Notes: generated from the letters alone by a model not told the origin. DNA of 64,000 bases from Petrocella sp. FN5 (GCF_029210395.1 NZ_JARGDP010000001.1:109200-173199), one strand, 5' to 3'; counted from the first letter of the stretch, positions 43,512-53,222 are shown. Numbers and translations: made by a program.

Positions 43512-44036
43512 ATGCGTTATACAATAAGTGGGAAAAATATCGAGATAACCAACGCATTAAGGGAAGTGGCAACTAATAAACTCAGTAAGTTGGAAAAGTA
43601 CTTTTCAGAAGACACTGAAGTACAAGTTACCTTGAGTGTTTTAAAGAAAAATCATATAATTGAAGTCACCTTGCCATTAAAGGGCACCATCATTAGAGCC
43701 GAAGAAGAAGCTGAAAACATGTATGCAGCTATTGATCTTGTAATAGATGTGCTAGAGCGACAATTGCTTAGACATAAGAAAAAATTAATTAATCGTCATC
43801 GCCATCATGGAACCTTTAGAACGGCATTTGCACAAGCTGATTATGAAGATGATGAAGGTATGAAAATTGTTAGAAGCAAAAAATTCCCCATAAAGCCCAT
43901 GGATGCAGAAGAAGCTTGTATGGAAATGGAACTTTTAGGACATAGTTTCTTTGTTTTTAGAGATCGAGACACAGAGGAACTTGCTGTGGTATATAAAAGA
44001 AAAGACGGACAATTTGGTTTGATATCACCAGAATAA
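43512..44036 (+). CDS. hpf: Ribosome hibernation-promoting factor, long form
   Basis: A 174-residue protein. Residues about 1-100 form the S30AE/YfiA fold (MRYTISGKNIEITNALREV start, NHIIEVTLPLKGTIIRAEE), which binds the decoding centre. Residues about 115-174 are the C-terminal dimerisation domain (IVRSKKFPIKPMDAEEACMEM, ELAVVYKRKDGQFGLI). The long form forms 100S ribosome dimers in Firmicutes in stationary phase. ATG 43512 is chosen because AAGGAG lies eight bases before it. It has an unusual leader with two hairpins and a long upstream region with DnaA boxes, and is closed by a strong terminator. Confidence 0.95.
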   Translation: MRYTISGKNIEITNALREVATNKLSKLEKYFSEDTEVQVTLSVLKKNHIIEVTLPLKGTIIRAEEEAENMYAAIDLVIDVLERQLLRHKKKLINRHRHHGTFRTAFAQADYEDDEGMKIVRSKKFPIKPMDAEEACMEMELLGHSFFVFRDRDTEELAVVYKRKDGQFGLISPE

Positions 44037-44043
44037 AGGATTC

Positions 44044-44077
44044 AAAGTCTTCCGGTATAATCCGGAAGACTTTTTTT
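44044..44077 (+). terminator. Terminator after hpf
   Basis: AAAGTCTTCCGG (44044-44055) pairs perfectly with CCGGAAGACTTT, followed by more T. Confidence 0.9.
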
Positions 44078-44104
44078 AATACTTTTTTTAATACTTTTTT
44101 TAAA
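44069..44104 (+). repeat. 12-bp tandem repeat, three copies
   Basis: The unit ACTTTTTTTAAT begins at 44069, 44081 and 44093 (last copy ends AAA). It begins inside the hpf terminator tail, so each extra copy adds another T tract. Confidence 0.85.
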
Positions 44105-44257
44105 ACTATAGGATAGGATAAGCTCATAATGGGAACTAAATGAATTATTAAACACAATAGGTTGAATAACCGAAGGGTTAATGGTAAAATTGTGTAATGC
44201 AATAATACAAAAGTTCAGATGAAAAAAACACGATAGTTAGGCTTGGAAGGTGAAAAA

Positions 44258-46825
44258 ATGTCACTAATTAGAAAAATATTTAAAACACATAGTGAAAGAG
44301 AATTAAAAAGAATCATGCCCTTTGTGGATCAAATTGATAATATGGATTCAACTTATGCAAGTATGTCGGATGATGCTTTGAAAGGTATGACAGAGATACT
44401 AAAGAAGCGATTGGATAATGGTGAAACATTGGATGATATCTTGCCCGAGGCTTTTGCAACGGTTCGAGAAGTCGGATATAGAGTACTTGGCTTAAAAGCC
44501 TTTAGAACTCAGATTATCGGTGGTATTATTTTTCATCAAGGTCGAATTGGTGAGATGAAAACAGGTGAAGGTAAGACGCTGGCAGCCACTTTACCGGCCT
44601 ATCTGAATGCTTTGTCCCAAAAAGGTGTTCATATTGTTACCGTAAATGATTATCTAGCAGCACGTGATGCTGAGGAAATGGGTAAAATCTTTAATTTTTT
44701 GGGTCTTACAGTTGGTGTTTTAATTAACGGTATTACCAATGAAGAGCGACATGCGGCTTATCAAGCTGACATAACTTATGGAACAAACAATGAATTTGGA
44801 TTTGATTACTTAAGAGACAATATGGTTATATATAAAAAAGATATGGTTCAAAGAGAGTTAAACTATGCTATCATTGATGAAGTTGACTCCATATTAATTG
44901 ACGAGGCAAGAACGCCATTGATCATATCGGGAAGCAGTAGTAAATCGACACATCTTTATCAACAGGCTAATATGTTATCAAAAAGACTAAGAAAAGGTGA
45001 AATCATAGGTGAAGTCTCAAAACTAAGCGCCATACTAAATGAAGAAGTTGAAGAGACCGGAGATTTTGTTTTAGATGAAAAAGAAAAAAATGTCACTTTG
45101 ACAGCAGAAGGCGTAAAAAAAGTTGAAGCATATTTTCAAATAGAGAATCTCTCTGATCCGGAGAATATGGAGATATTACACCATATTAACTTGGCACTTA
45201 GAGCCAATTATACCATGTTTAAAGACAAGAATTACGTAATAAAAGAAGGTGAAATCGTTATTGTTGATGAGTTTACTGGTCGATTAATGCCTGGTAGACG
45301 CTATTCTAATGGATTGCATCAAGCTATAGAAGCTAAAGAAGATGTAGATGTTAGACGTGAAAGCAAGACCCTAGCAACCATAACCTTCCAAAATTATTTT
45401 AATCGTTATAAAAAAAGATCAGGTATGACAGGTACGGCATTAACGGAAGAAGAAGAGTTTAGAGAAATTTATGGCATGGATGTTATTGTTATCCCTACGA
45501 ATAGACCTATAGTTCGTATAGACCATGCAGATGAAGTTTATAGATCCCATGAAGAAAAAATCAAGGCTATCGTAAGTGATGTACAAGCATCCTATGAGAA
45601 GGGGCAACCGGTACTTGTAGGTACAGTCACCATTGATTCTTCCGAAGAGTTAAGCCGTGAGTTAAAGAAGGCAGGCATAAGACATAATGTCTTGAATGCA
45701 AAGTTTCATGAGCGTGAGGCAGAGATAGTAGCCAATGCCGGTCAATATCAAGCGGTTACCATAGCAACCAATATGGCCGGTCGTGGTACAGATATTAAAC
45801 TGGGTCAGGGCGTTATTGAAGCAGGCGGTCTCAAAATCATAGGTACAGAGCGCCATGAATCAAGACGAATCGACAATCAGTTAAGAGGTCGTTCAGGACG
45901 TCAAGGTGATCCTGGAGAGTCTAAGTTCTATTTATCACTGGATGATGATCTCATGCGTCTGTTTGGCTCTGACCGTTTTAAAAATACCATTAGCCGACTA
46001 GGTTTACCGGAAGGTGAGCCAATTGCTGCGGGTATCTTGTCCAACGCTATTGAAAACGCACAGAAAAAAGTTGAGGGCAATAACTTTGGTATAAGAAAGC
46101 ATTTGCTTGATTATGATCAGGTCATGAATGAGCAAAGAGAAATCATCTATGAAGAACGTAGTAAGGTTCTAGATGGTCAGAACATGCGTGAAGTTATTAT
46201 GAACATGATTGCAGATAATATTAAAAGAATCGTCAATGGGTTCTCAAATGGTATGGATCATCCGGATGAATGGGATCTACCTGGTATGATGGAGCAAATG
46301 CATAATATTATTCCTATACATCATGTTCAGATGACGGATGATGAAAAAGATGGTATGAATCGTGTAAAGTTCATTGACTTCATTACGAATAAGGCTTATG
46401 AACTATATAAAGCAAAAGAAGATGAATTTGAAGATATTGAAATATTAAGAGAAGCAGAAAGGGTTGTTTTGTTACGATCGATTGATCAGAAGTGGATGGA
46501 TCATATCGATAGTATGGATCAAATGCGCCAAGGAATTGGTTTGAGAGCTTATGGCCAAAGAGACCCTTTGGTAGAGTACAAGTTTGTCGGTTTTGAGATG
46601 TTTGACGATATGATAGAAAGCATTCAAGAAAGTACCGTTAGAGCCATGTATTCTATTAGAGCCAAAGTTAAGATAGAACGTGAGCAGGTGGCGAAAATTA
46701 CAGGTACCAATAAAGGTGAAAGCTCGAAACCGGCGCCCATTAAAAGAGCTGAAAAAAAAGTGGGACGAAACGAACCATGTCCATGTGGAAGTGGTAAAAA
46801 ATACAAACAATGTCATGGCAGGTAA
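44258..46825 (+). CDS. secA: Protein translocase ATPase SecA
   Basis: An 855-residue motor that pushes preproteins through SecYEG. It has Walker [12 protein letters not shown] in the DEAD-like motor, [14 protein letters not shown], the [15 protein letters not shown] signature, Walker [29 protein letters not shown], and motif [15 protein letters not shown] helical scaffold follows, and a C-terminal zinc-binding tail [13 protein letters not shown] (about 838-850) that contacts SecB or lipid. ATG 44258 follows GGAAGGTG. prfB starts 33 bases after the stop without a terminator, the usual secA-prfB pair. Confidence 0.97.
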   Translation: MSLIRKIFKTHSERELKRIMPFVDQIDNMDSTYASMSDDALKGMTEILKKRLDNGETLDDILPEAFATVREVGYRVLGLKAFRTQIIGGIIFHQGRIGEMKTGEGKTLAATLPAYLNALSQKGVHIVTVNDYLAARDAEEMGKIFNFLGLTVGVLINGITNEERHAAYQADITYGTNNEFGFDYLRDNMVIYKKDMVQRELNYAIIDEVDSILIDEARTPLIISGSSSKSTHLYQQANMLSKRLRKGEIIGEVSKLSAILNEEVEETGDFVLDEKEKNVTLTAEGVKKVEAYFQIENLSDPENMEILHHINLALRANYTMFKDKNYVIKEGEIVIVDEFTGRLMPGRRYSNGLHQAIEAKEDVDVRRESKTLATITFQNYFNRYKKRSGMTGTALTEEEEFREIYGMDVIVIPTNRPIVRIDHADEVYRSHEEKIKAIVSDVQASYEKGQPVLVGTVTIDSSEELSRELKKAGIRHNVLNAKFHEREAEIVANAGQYQAVTIATNMAGRGTDIKLGQGVIEAGGLKIIGTERHESRRIDNQLRGRSGRQGDPGESKFYLSLDDDLMRLFGSDRFKNTISRLGLPEGEPIAAGILSNAIENAQKKVEGNNFGIRKHLLDYDQVMNEQREIIYEERSKVLDGQNMREVIMNMIADNIKRIVNGFSNGMDHPDEWDLPGMMEQMHNIIPIHHVQMTDDEKDGMNRVKFIDFITNKAYELYKAKEDEFEDIEILREAERVVLLRSIDQKWMDHIDSMDQMRQGIGLRAYGQRDPLVEYKFVGFEMFDDMIESIQESTVRAMYSIRAKVKIEREQVAKITGTNKGESSKPAPIKRAEKKVGRNEPCPCGSGKKYKQCHGR

Positions 46826-46858
46826 GATGAGCCATAATAAAATAAAAGAGGTGTTAAA

Positions 46859-47972
46859 ATGATTGAGTTGGATCAAATTCGACAGCAATTGAAAGGGTAT
46901 GAAAGTAAACTTGAAGAACTGAGGGCTTCTCTTTGACATCCCTGGCGCGGAGAATAAAAGACAAGAGTTAGAAGCACAGTCAAGTGCACAAGACTTCTGG
47001 AATCATCCGGAAGAATCCCAAGAAGTCTTAAAAAGCATTAAGGTTCTAAACAACAAGATTGATGATTATAAGAAAATATTGCAAGACTATGAAGAACTTG
47101 ATATACTTATAGATATGGCAGAAGAAGAATCAGATGAGGACCTTTTAAATGAAATAAAGGAACTCGTTGCGACGTTTATAAATGATTACGACGCTATGGT
47201 AATAGCAACACTATTAAAAGGGCCCTATGATAACAATAATGCGATTATATCTCTTCATGCAGGGGCAGGTGGCACTGAATCATGTGATTGGGTTGAAATG
47301 CTCTATAGAATGTATACAAGATGGTCCAATCAAAAAAACTATAGCCTGGAAGTGATTGATTATCTTGCAGGTGATGAAGCAGGTATAAAATCCATAACCT
47401 TCGAAGTCGGTGGTGAAAACGCATATGGCTATTTAAAAGCTGAAAAAGGTGTCCATAGATTGGTTAGAATATCACCTTTTGATAGTTCCGGAAGACGTCA
47501 TACATCTTTTGCGTCTTGTGATGTGATACCGGATATTGAAGAGGAAATAGATGTGGAAATCAACTCGGATGATATTAGGATTGATACATTCAGAGCAAGT
47601 GGCGCAGGTGGTCAGCATATCAATAAGACGGACTCAGCCATTAGGATCACCCATATGCCAACAGGTATTGTTGTACAGTGCCAAAATGAAAGATCACAGC
47701 ATAAGAACAAAGATAAAGCCTTACAAATGCTAAAGATTAAACTATTTGAAGTTGAAAGACAAAAGCAACTTGAAAAGATGACGGATATTCGTGGCGAAAC
47801 CAAAGAAATTGGATGGGGCAGTCAAATAAGATCTTATGTTATGCATCCTTATAATATGGTTAAAGACCATCGTACCAATCAAGAAACGGGTAATGTCGGT
47901 GCGGTGATGGATGGGCAGCTAGATGATTTTATAAATGCATATTTGAAGTGGATGGCAGTGAAAACCATTTAA
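46859..47972 (+). CDS. prfB: Peptide chain release factor 2 (programmed +1 frameshift)
   Basis: RF2 recognises UGA and UAA stop codons and releases the peptide. The gene starts at ATG 46859 and reads 25 codons to an in-frame TGA at 46934-46936 in the context TCT CTT TGA C, with a Shine-Dalgarno-like GAGGG (46921-46925) just upstream: the classic autoregulatory +1 shift. Reading then continues from GAC 46935 to TAA at 47972, giving 370 residues. The GGQ catalytic motif falls at 250-252 (GAGGQHINKTDS), and the specificity region lies near residue 200. The frame from 47079 alone would miss the first domain. It follows secA without a terminator. Confidence 0.96.
46921..46937 (+). promoter_or_regulatory. 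prfB programmed frameshift site
   Basis: GAGGGCTTCTCTTTGAC: an internal Shine-Dalgarno element, the slippery CTT and a UGA stop followed by C. Low RF2 allows ribosomes to shift +1 at CTT-T and complete RF2; this mechanism is well established. Confidence 0.95.
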
Positions 47973-47988
47973 CTAAGGAGGAAAACTT

Positions 47989-48450
47989 ATGGCTACGTTA
48001 CAACAAGTTGTATTTAAACTGGACAAAGAAGAATATGGCTTAAATATTATGATGGTAAATGGGATTGAAAAGTACCAAGAGGTTGTTAAAGTACCGAATG
48101 CACCGGAGTACATAGAAGGCATGATCAACCTAAGGGGTGAAGTACTTCCTATTTTCAGTTTGAGGAAAAAATTCAATTTAGCAGACAAACCTCATGATGA
48201 TGAAACAAAAATAATTGTTGTCAACACAAATGGTATTAAAGTAGGATTCGTTGTAGATTCAGTGGAAGAGATTCTTCAGATTGAGGAAGAAGTCATTGAG
48301 GTTGCTCCAACCATAGTTGCAGGTATTAATAGGAAATATATTAAATCAGTAGCAAAAGTAGACCAGCGTATGATTGTTCTCATTGATATTGATCTTGTGG
48401 TAACGGATGAAGAAAAAATATCCTTAGGTGAAGTTATAGCTGAAGTATAG
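47989..48450 (+). CDS. cheW: Stand-alone CheW adaptor protein
   Basis: A 153-residue SH3-like adaptor linking chemoreceptors to CheA. Typical segments are VVFKLDKEEYGLNI at the start, VPNAPEYIEGMINLRGEVLPIFSLRKKFNL in the middle, and DSVEEILQIEEEVIEVAP toward the end. AAGGAGG lies six bases before the ATG. It sits after prfB with only a 16-base gap and ends in a terminator, separated from any che or fla gene cluster in the window, so its receptor partners are encoded elsewhere. Confidence 0.94.
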   Translation: MATLQQVVFKLDKEEYGLNIMMVNGIEKYQEVVKVPNAPEYIEGMINLRGEVLPIFSLRKKFNLADKPHDDETKIIVVNTNGIKVGFVVDSVEEILQIEEEVIEVAPTIVAGINRKYIKSVAKVDQRMIVLIDIDLVVTDEEKISLGEVIAEV

Positions 48451-48456
48451 ATAGAA

Positions 48457-48490
48457 GAGTTGTTCCATAAAATGGAGCAACTTTTTTTTT
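48457..48490 (+). terminator. Terminator after cheW
   Basis: GTTGTTCCAT pairs with ATGGAGCAAC (one wobble) around AAA, followed by nine or more T. Confidence 0.88.
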
Positions 48491-48496
48491 GAAAAG

Positions 48497-48562
48497 TACA
48501 CTCATAACTATATATTGTATGTAAAAGTTCAACTATAGAGTTTTGACACTTTAATCAAATAT
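48497..48562 (+). repeat. 66-bp direct repeat, copy 1
   Basis: Begins TACACTCATAACTATATATT and ends CAAATAT; identical over all 66 bases to 48622-48687. It carries AGTTTTGACACTTTAA, one arm of a palindrome completed at 48565-48580. Confidence 0.9.
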
Positions 48563-48580
48563 TGTTAAAGTATCAAAACT
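48539..48580. repeat. Interspersed palindrome, copy A
   Basis: Arms 48539-48554 and 48565-48580 pair over 16 bases with one mismatch around a ten-base loop. The right arm and following bases (48564-48583) match 59735-59754 at 19 of 20 positions. Confidence 0.7.
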
Positions 48581-48621
48581 AAGTTTTCTCTAAATTACAT
48601 AAAACATATAGGTTACGTTGA

Positions 48622-48687
48622 TACACTCATAACTATATATTGTATGTAAAAGTTCAACTATAGAGTTTTGACACTTTAATCAAATAT
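48622..48687 (+). repeat. 66-bp direct repeat, copy 2
   Basis: An exact copy of 48497-48562, 125 bases downstream. After it the sequence diverges and leads to the promoter of the ACT-domain gene. Confidence 0.9.
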
Positions 48688-48701
48688 ATACATATTTAGT
48701 G

Positions 48702-48730
48702 TTGAAACTCAAGTTGAACTATGGTATTAT
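48702..48730 (+). promoter_or_regulatory. Promoter of the ACT protein-hom-lysC operon
   Basis: TTGAAA (48702-48707), 17 bases, TATTAT (48725-48730), 15 bases after the second 66-bp repeat. Confidence 0.65.
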
Positions 48731-48791
48731 CTTTCTATAAAAAACAAATGTATTTCCAGTAAAAACATAATTGGATGAAGTGAGGTGTATC

Positions 48792-49235
48792 ATGCCAGAT
48801 CAAGCTAATTTTTATATTATACAAAGGAAGGCTTTACCGGAAGTGTTTTTAAAGGTCGTACAAGCAAAGAAATATTTAGAAAAGGAAAAAGCTATGACAG
48901 TTCAAGAAGCAGTTGAAGCTGTAGGGATTAGTAGAAGTTCTTTTTATAAGTATAAAGATACCATTTTTCCTTTTTATGAGAACTCAAGGGGCAGAGCTAT
49001 AACTCTAGGAATGAGGATAGACGACGAACCCGGTCTTTTGTCCTTGCTACTAAACTGTATAGCTAAGTATCAAGCAAATATACTTACAATACATCAAACA
49101 ATACCAATCAATGGAGTTGCGGATATTACATTTAGCATAGAGGTGTTACCGACAACGGGAGATGTTCAAGATATGGTCAATCATTTGATTGAGACAGAAG
49201 GTGTTCATCAAGTTAAGATATTAGCTAGGGAGTGA
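48792..49235 (+). CDS. pheB: ACT-domain protein (PheB/UPF0735 family)
   Basis: A 147-residue protein. An N-terminal helix-turn-helix-like segment (about 18-50, MTVQEAVEAVGISRSSFYKYKDTIFPF) precedes a C-terminal ACT domain (about 70-145, RIDDEPGLLSLLLNCIAKYQANILTIHQ). ACT domains bind amino acids and regulate their metabolism. Relatives are usually found before hom, as here, suggesting an amino-acid sensing regulator of threonine/lysine or phenylalanine pathways. ATG 48792 follows GTGAGGTG; a TTG at 48771 is upstream of that site. It overlaps no gene and hom starts five bases after its stop. Confidence 0.88.
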   Translation: MPDQANFYIIQRKALPEVFLKVVQAKKYLEKEKAMTVQEAVEAVGISRSSFYKYKDTIFPFYENSRGRAITLGMRIDDEPGLLSLLLNCIAKYQANILTIHQTIPINGVADITFSIEVLPTTGDVQDMVNHLIETEGVHQVKILARE

Positions 49236-49239
49236 TAGA

Positions 49240-50478
49240 ATGGCAAAAATAGCGATTTTGGGATATGGTACGGTTGGATCAGGTGTAGTTGAAGTACTCA
49301 AGACCAACCAAATCAGTATTAATAGAAGAGCAGAAACAGAGATAGAGTTAAAATATGTTTTGGATTTAAGAGAATTTCCGGGTTCATCTATAGAGCATGT
49401 GTTAACCCATAACTATATGGACATATTACAAGATGATGAAGTGGATATCGTTGTAGAAGTCATGGGTGGTATAGAGCCGGCGTATACATTTGTTAAACAG
49501 GCTCTTGAAAAAGGAAAAAGTGTAGTAACATCAAACAAAGAGTTAGTCGCAAAACATGGTCCTCATTTGCTTGAGATTGCGAAAAAATATCATGTAAATT
49601 TTCTTTTTGAAGCCAGCGTAGGTGGCGGAATACCTATTATACGCCCTTTGAATCAATCATTAACAGCCGATGAAATCTATGAGATAGAAGGCATTTTAAA
49701 CGGAACAACCAATTATATCTTATCTAAGATGAAAGATGAAGGCCTTGATTTTGATGTAGCATTAAAAGAAGCTCAAGATTTGGGTTTTGCAGAGCGTAAT
49801 CCGGAATCTGACATTGAGGGTCATGACACCTGTAGAAAAATAGCTATTTTATCCTCACTGGCTTTTGGGTGGCATGTGGACTATGAAAATATCTATACAG
49901 AAGGTATTACTAAAATCACTCAAAAGGATATGGTTTATGCGAAGGCTATGGGCATGGACATCAAGCTTCTAGGTAGATGTAAAAAAGAAGGAGATCGAGT
50001 GTGCCTTGCCGTTATGCCTATGTTGATCGGGGCTAATCATCCTTTAAATAATGTACATGGTGTGTTTAATGCTATATTAATCAAAGGTAATGTTATTGGT
50101 GATGTGATGTTTTATGGAGCAGGCGCAGGTAAATTGCCGACAGCCAGTGCGGTTGTTGCGGATATCATAGATGCTTCAAAACATAAAGGGAAAAACATCA
50201 TCGTCCAATGGAGTATGAAAAAAATGAAGCTTATGCCAATGACAGATGGGCACTTCAATTATTTCATTAGAGTAAAAATGCATCAAGAAAAAGAAGGAAG
50301 AGCCTTTATTAAAAAGATCTTTAATCATGTTGAATGGGTACAAGTCCAGGAAGATCCAAATTCAATAGGGTTTATTACAGAGAGTATAAGGGAAGGCGAT
50401 ATTGCCTTGAATATAGAAAAAATAAAGAACAATGAAGCCATCATATCAGTTGAAAGTATGATACGTTTAGAAAGGTAG
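49240..50478 (+). CDS. hom: Homoserine dehydrogenase
   Basis: A 412-residue enzyme reducing aspartate semialdehyde to homoserine, the branch point to threonine and methionine. It has an N-terminal Rossmann domain GYGTVGSGVVEVL, VTSNKELVAKHG, the catalytic region FEASVGGGIPIIRPL and LNGTTNYILSKM with the AERNPESDIEGHD segment, and a C-terminal ACT-like domain (about 335-412) for feedback control. It belongs to the run ACT protein, hom, proposed homoserine kinase, lysC with gaps under 35 bases. Confidence 0.95.
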   Translation: MAKIAILGYGTVGSGVVEVLKTNQISINRRAETEIELKYVLDLREFPGSSIEHVLTHNYMDILQDDEVDIVVEVMGGIEPAYTFVKQALEKGKSVVTSNKELVAKHGPHLLEIAKKYHVNFLFEASVGGGIPIIRPLNQSLTADEIYEIEGILNGTTNYILSKMKDEGLDFDVALKEAQDLGFAERNPESDIEGHDTCRKIAILSSLAFGWHVDYENIYTEGITKITQKDMVYAKAMGMDIKLLGRCKKEGDRVCLAVMPMLIGANHPLNNVHGVFNAILIKGNVIGDVMFYGAGAGKLPTASAVVADIIDASKHKGKNIIVQWSMKKMKLMPMTDGHFNYFIRVKMHQEKEGRAFIKKIFNHVEWVQVQEDPNSIGFITESIREGDIALNIEKIKNNEAIISVESMIRLER

Positions 50479-50486
50479 GTATAAGG

Positions 50487-51698
50487 ATGAAGTATGTAGT
50501 CATTCTAGGAGATGGCATGGCAGATCGCCCTATAGAAAGATTAGGGAACAAAACACCTCTACAAGTAGCAAAAAAGCCAAACATAGATGCTTTAGCCATG
50601 CAGGGCGAGGTCGCCCTTGTAGATACAATTCCAAAAGGAATGGCACCTGGAAGTGATACTGCAAATTTATCGGTAATGGGCTATAACCCTGAAATATACT
50701 ATACAGGTAGATCCCCTCTTGAAGCAGTTAGCATGGGGATTAGTATGGAGGATGACGACATCTGTTTCAGATGTAATCTTGTCACCCTATCAGAACAAGA
50801 ACCTTATGAAGATAAAATCATGCTGGATCATAGTGCTTCAGAAATAACAACAGAAGAGGCAGGAGAGCTGATTGCTGCAATTGATCATGTTTTCTCAGAT
50901 ACCATTAGAAAATTCTATCCCGGTATATCTTATAGGCATGCACTTATTTGGAAAAAGGGTTCTTTAAATGTGGAACTAGAACCACCTCATAACATTTTAG
51001 AAAATCGAATTAAGGATCATTTACCAAAAGGCGACTTTAGCGATATCATTTTAGAGATGCAGAAAAAAAGCTATGCAATATTAAACGACCATCCTATTAA
51101 TGTAGATAGAGCTAAAAGAAAGCTTAATAAAGCCAATAGTATCTGGATATGGGGGGAAGGTACAAAGCCCAGTTTGACATCTTTTATGGAAAAGTATGGA
51201 AAAAAAGGTGCCATGGTTTCAGCGGTTGACTTACTTAAAGGGATTGCCATTGCCAGTGAAATGACATCCATAGATGTGGAAGGGGCAGACGGTAGCTTGC
51301 ATACAAACTATGAAGGAAAAGTCAATGCATCTTTAAAGGCACTTAAGACAGGTCATGATTTTGTATATTTACATATTGAAGCACCGGATGAATGTGGTCA
51401 TAGAGGTGAACTAGAAAACAAAATACTGGCGATTGAGCTGATTGATGAAAAAGTTGTCAAACCAATTGTTAAGGGTTTGACAGAGATGAAAGAACCATAT
51501 AGAATATTAATTATGCCTGATCATCCTACACCGGTGGAAATAAGGACACATACAACAGATCCTGTTCCTTATGTTCTCTACGACAGTCGTAGGGCATTAG
51601 AGGACCATCTGACATACGATGAGGTCATGGCAGAAAAAAACGGTGTTCGATTTGAAAAAGGGCATGAGCTTATGGGCTATTTTTTATCGGAAGAGTAA
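50487..51698 (+). CDS. Phosphoglycerate-mutase-like protein, proposed homoserine kinase
   Basis: A 403-residue alkaline-phosphatase-superfamily protein of the archaeal cofactor-independent phosphoglycerate mutase type. It opens with VVILGDGMADRPI and has the catalytic Ser in PGSDTANLSVMGY, with metal sites in IEAPDECGHRGE and IMPDHPTPVEIRTHTTDPVP. A subgroup found beside threonine genes in organisms lacking thrB has been proposed to act as homoserine kinase (TIGR02535 type). Its place between hom and lysC supports that, while true phosphoglycerate mutase activity is not excluded. It starts nine bases after hom. Confidence 0.85.
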   Translation: MKYVVILGDGMADRPIERLGNKTPLQVAKKPNIDALAMQGEVALVDTIPKGMAPGSDTANLSVMGYNPEIYYTGRSPLEAVSMGISMEDDDICFRCNLVTLSEQEPYEDKIMLDHSASEITTEEAGELIAAIDHVFSDTIRKFYPGISYRHALIWKKGSLNVELEPPHNILENRIKDHLPKGDFSDIILEMQKKSYAILNDHPINVDRAKRKLNKANSIWIWGEGTKPSLTSFMEKYGKKGAMVSAVDLLKGIAIASEMTSIDVEGADGSLHTNYEGKVNASLKALKTGHDFVYLHIEAPDECGHRGELENKILAIELIDEKVVKPIVKGLTEMKEPYRILIMPDHPTPVEIRTHTTDPVPYVLYDSRRALEDHLTYDEVMAEKNGVRFEKGHELMGYFLSEE

Positions 51699-51729
51699 GT
51701 TTGGAAAACACATATAGGAGGATATAAAA

Positions 51730-52938
51730 GTGCTAATTGTTAAAAAATTTGGCGGCAGTTCTGTAGCAGATCGGGATCGTGTGTTTAATGTTGCTAAAAG
51801 GATTATTGAAGATTACGATCAAGGGCATGAAGTGGTTGTTGTATTATCGGCTCAAGGGGATACAACAGATGAATTACTATCCAAGGCAAAAACCTATTGC
51901 AGCTCGCCTTCAAAAAGAGAAATGGACATGTTACTTACAACAGGTGAACAGATATCTGTCTCACTAATGGCATTGGCACTTCAAGAGCTAGGTTATAATG
52001 CAGTTTCTTTAAATGCAACCCAAGCAGGAATGTATACATCATCTTCTTACGGGAATGCAAGGCTTAAAAATATAACAGGTGAACGGATTATTGAAGAACT
52101 GGACAGAAAGAACATCGTTATTGTGACAGGTTTTCAAGGGGTCAATCGACATGATGATATTACGACTCTAGGTCGAGGGGGTTCTGACACAACGGCAGTG
52201 GCACTTGCAGCAGCCTTAAATGCTGATAAATGTGAGATCTATACGGATGTTGATGGTGTTTACACAGCAGATCCACGGGTCGTGAAAACCGCTAAAAAAT
52301 TACAGGAAATAACCTATGACGAGATGCTGGAATTGGCATCCCTTGGTGCAAAAGTTTTACATAACCGATCAGTAGAAATGGCAAAAAAATATGGTGTTGA
52401 ACTGGTGGTGCGATCCAGTTTGACAAGAGCAGAAGGAACTGTTGTTAAGGAGGAATGTACAGTGGAAAAAATGTTGGTTAGTGGTGTAGCAGCAGATAAA
52501 AACATTGCCAGGATAGCGGTAGTCGGTATAGAAGACGAACCCGGAAAGGCATTTAAGTTATTTAGAATCATGGCAAAGGAGAATATTAATGTTGACATTA
52601 TTCTTCAATCCATAGGGCGAAACAATACGAAAGATATTTCTTTTACCGTTGACATTAATGATGCCTACCATGCCAAAGAAGCTATAGAAGCCCATCAAGA
52701 AGCATTGAAATTTGAATCGGTTTCTGTCGATGAACATGTTGCAAAAGTATCCTTAGTAGGTGCAGGTATGCAATCGAACACAGGCGTGGCAAGTAAAATG
52801 TTTGAAGCCTTATATGACGCAGGCATTAATATTAAGATGATTTCAACTTCAGAAATCAAGATTTCACTATTGATTGACGAGCGTTATACAGATGAGGCAG
52901 TAAATGCTATTCATGAAGAATTTAGCTTAGGTCAGTAA
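51730..52938 (+). CDS. lysC: Aspartate kinase
   Basis: A 402-residue first enzyme of the aspartate pathway. The kinase domain has VKKFGGSSVADRDR, TTGEQISVSLMA, GFQGVNRHDDITTLGRGGSDTTAVALA and YTDVDGVYTADPR. Two ACT domains at about 265-400 (VVGIEDEPGKAFKLFRIMA and VSLVGAGMQSNTGVASKMFEAL) bind feedback inhibitors. Start GTG 51730 follows AGGAGG by eight bases. It is the last gene of the operon and is closed by a very stable terminator. Confidence 0.96.
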   Translation: MLIVKKFGGSSVADRDRVFNVAKRIIEDYDQGHEVVVVLSAQGDTTDELLSKAKTYCSSPSKREMDMLLTTGEQISVSLMALALQELGYNAVSLNATQAGMYTSSSYGNARLKNITGERIIEELDRKNIVIVTGFQGVNRHDDITTLGRGGSDTTAVALAAALNADKCEIYTDVDGVYTADPRVVKTAKKLQEITYDEMLELASLGAKVLHNRSVEMAKKYGVELVVRSSLTRAEGTVVKEECTVEKMLVSGVAADKNIARIAVVGIEDEPGKAFKLFRIMAKENINVDIILQSIGRNNTKDISFTVDINDAYHAKEAIEAHQEALKFESVSVDEHVAKVSLVGAGMQSNTGVASKMFEALYDAGINIKMISTSEIKISLLIDERYTDEAVNAIHEEFSLGQ

Positions 52939-53034
52939 CTCACCTTCTCATATATAAACTTCTTAGTGATGATTTAGGCAACTTGTTTGCCAAGAACATA
53001 GCAATCCTTTGAGAAACTGAGTCAATAACTATAT

Positions 53035-53075
53035 AATAATAAGGCCATCTCAAGTTCGAGATGGTCTTATTATTA
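53035..53075 (+). terminator. Terminator after lysC
   Basis: A 17-base stem, 53035-53051 with 53058-53074 (one wobble), loop AAGTTC, A run before and T-rich side after. Confidence 0.85.
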
Positions 53076-53099
53076 TAGGACCAAACGCGTCCACCCTTC

Positions 53100-53128
53100 T
53101 TGTCATACTTAGCGAGATATGCTATAGT
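53100..53128 (+). promoter_or_regulatory. Promoter of tex
   Basis: TTGTCA (53100-53105), 17 bases, TATAGT (53123-53128). Confidence 0.55.
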
Positions 53129-53222
53129 ATTTATGCTTGATTAGAGAGTCAAAACGGATAAGATAAATCCTGATTGCTTGGTGAAATGAATAATAGGAAT
53201 TATTTGGAATAAGGAGAAATGG

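Noticed and set aside
47079..47972. Truncated prfB pseudogene
   Set aside because: The upstream frame and CTT TGA C site give a normal-length RF2; the in-frame stop is the known programmed frameshift.
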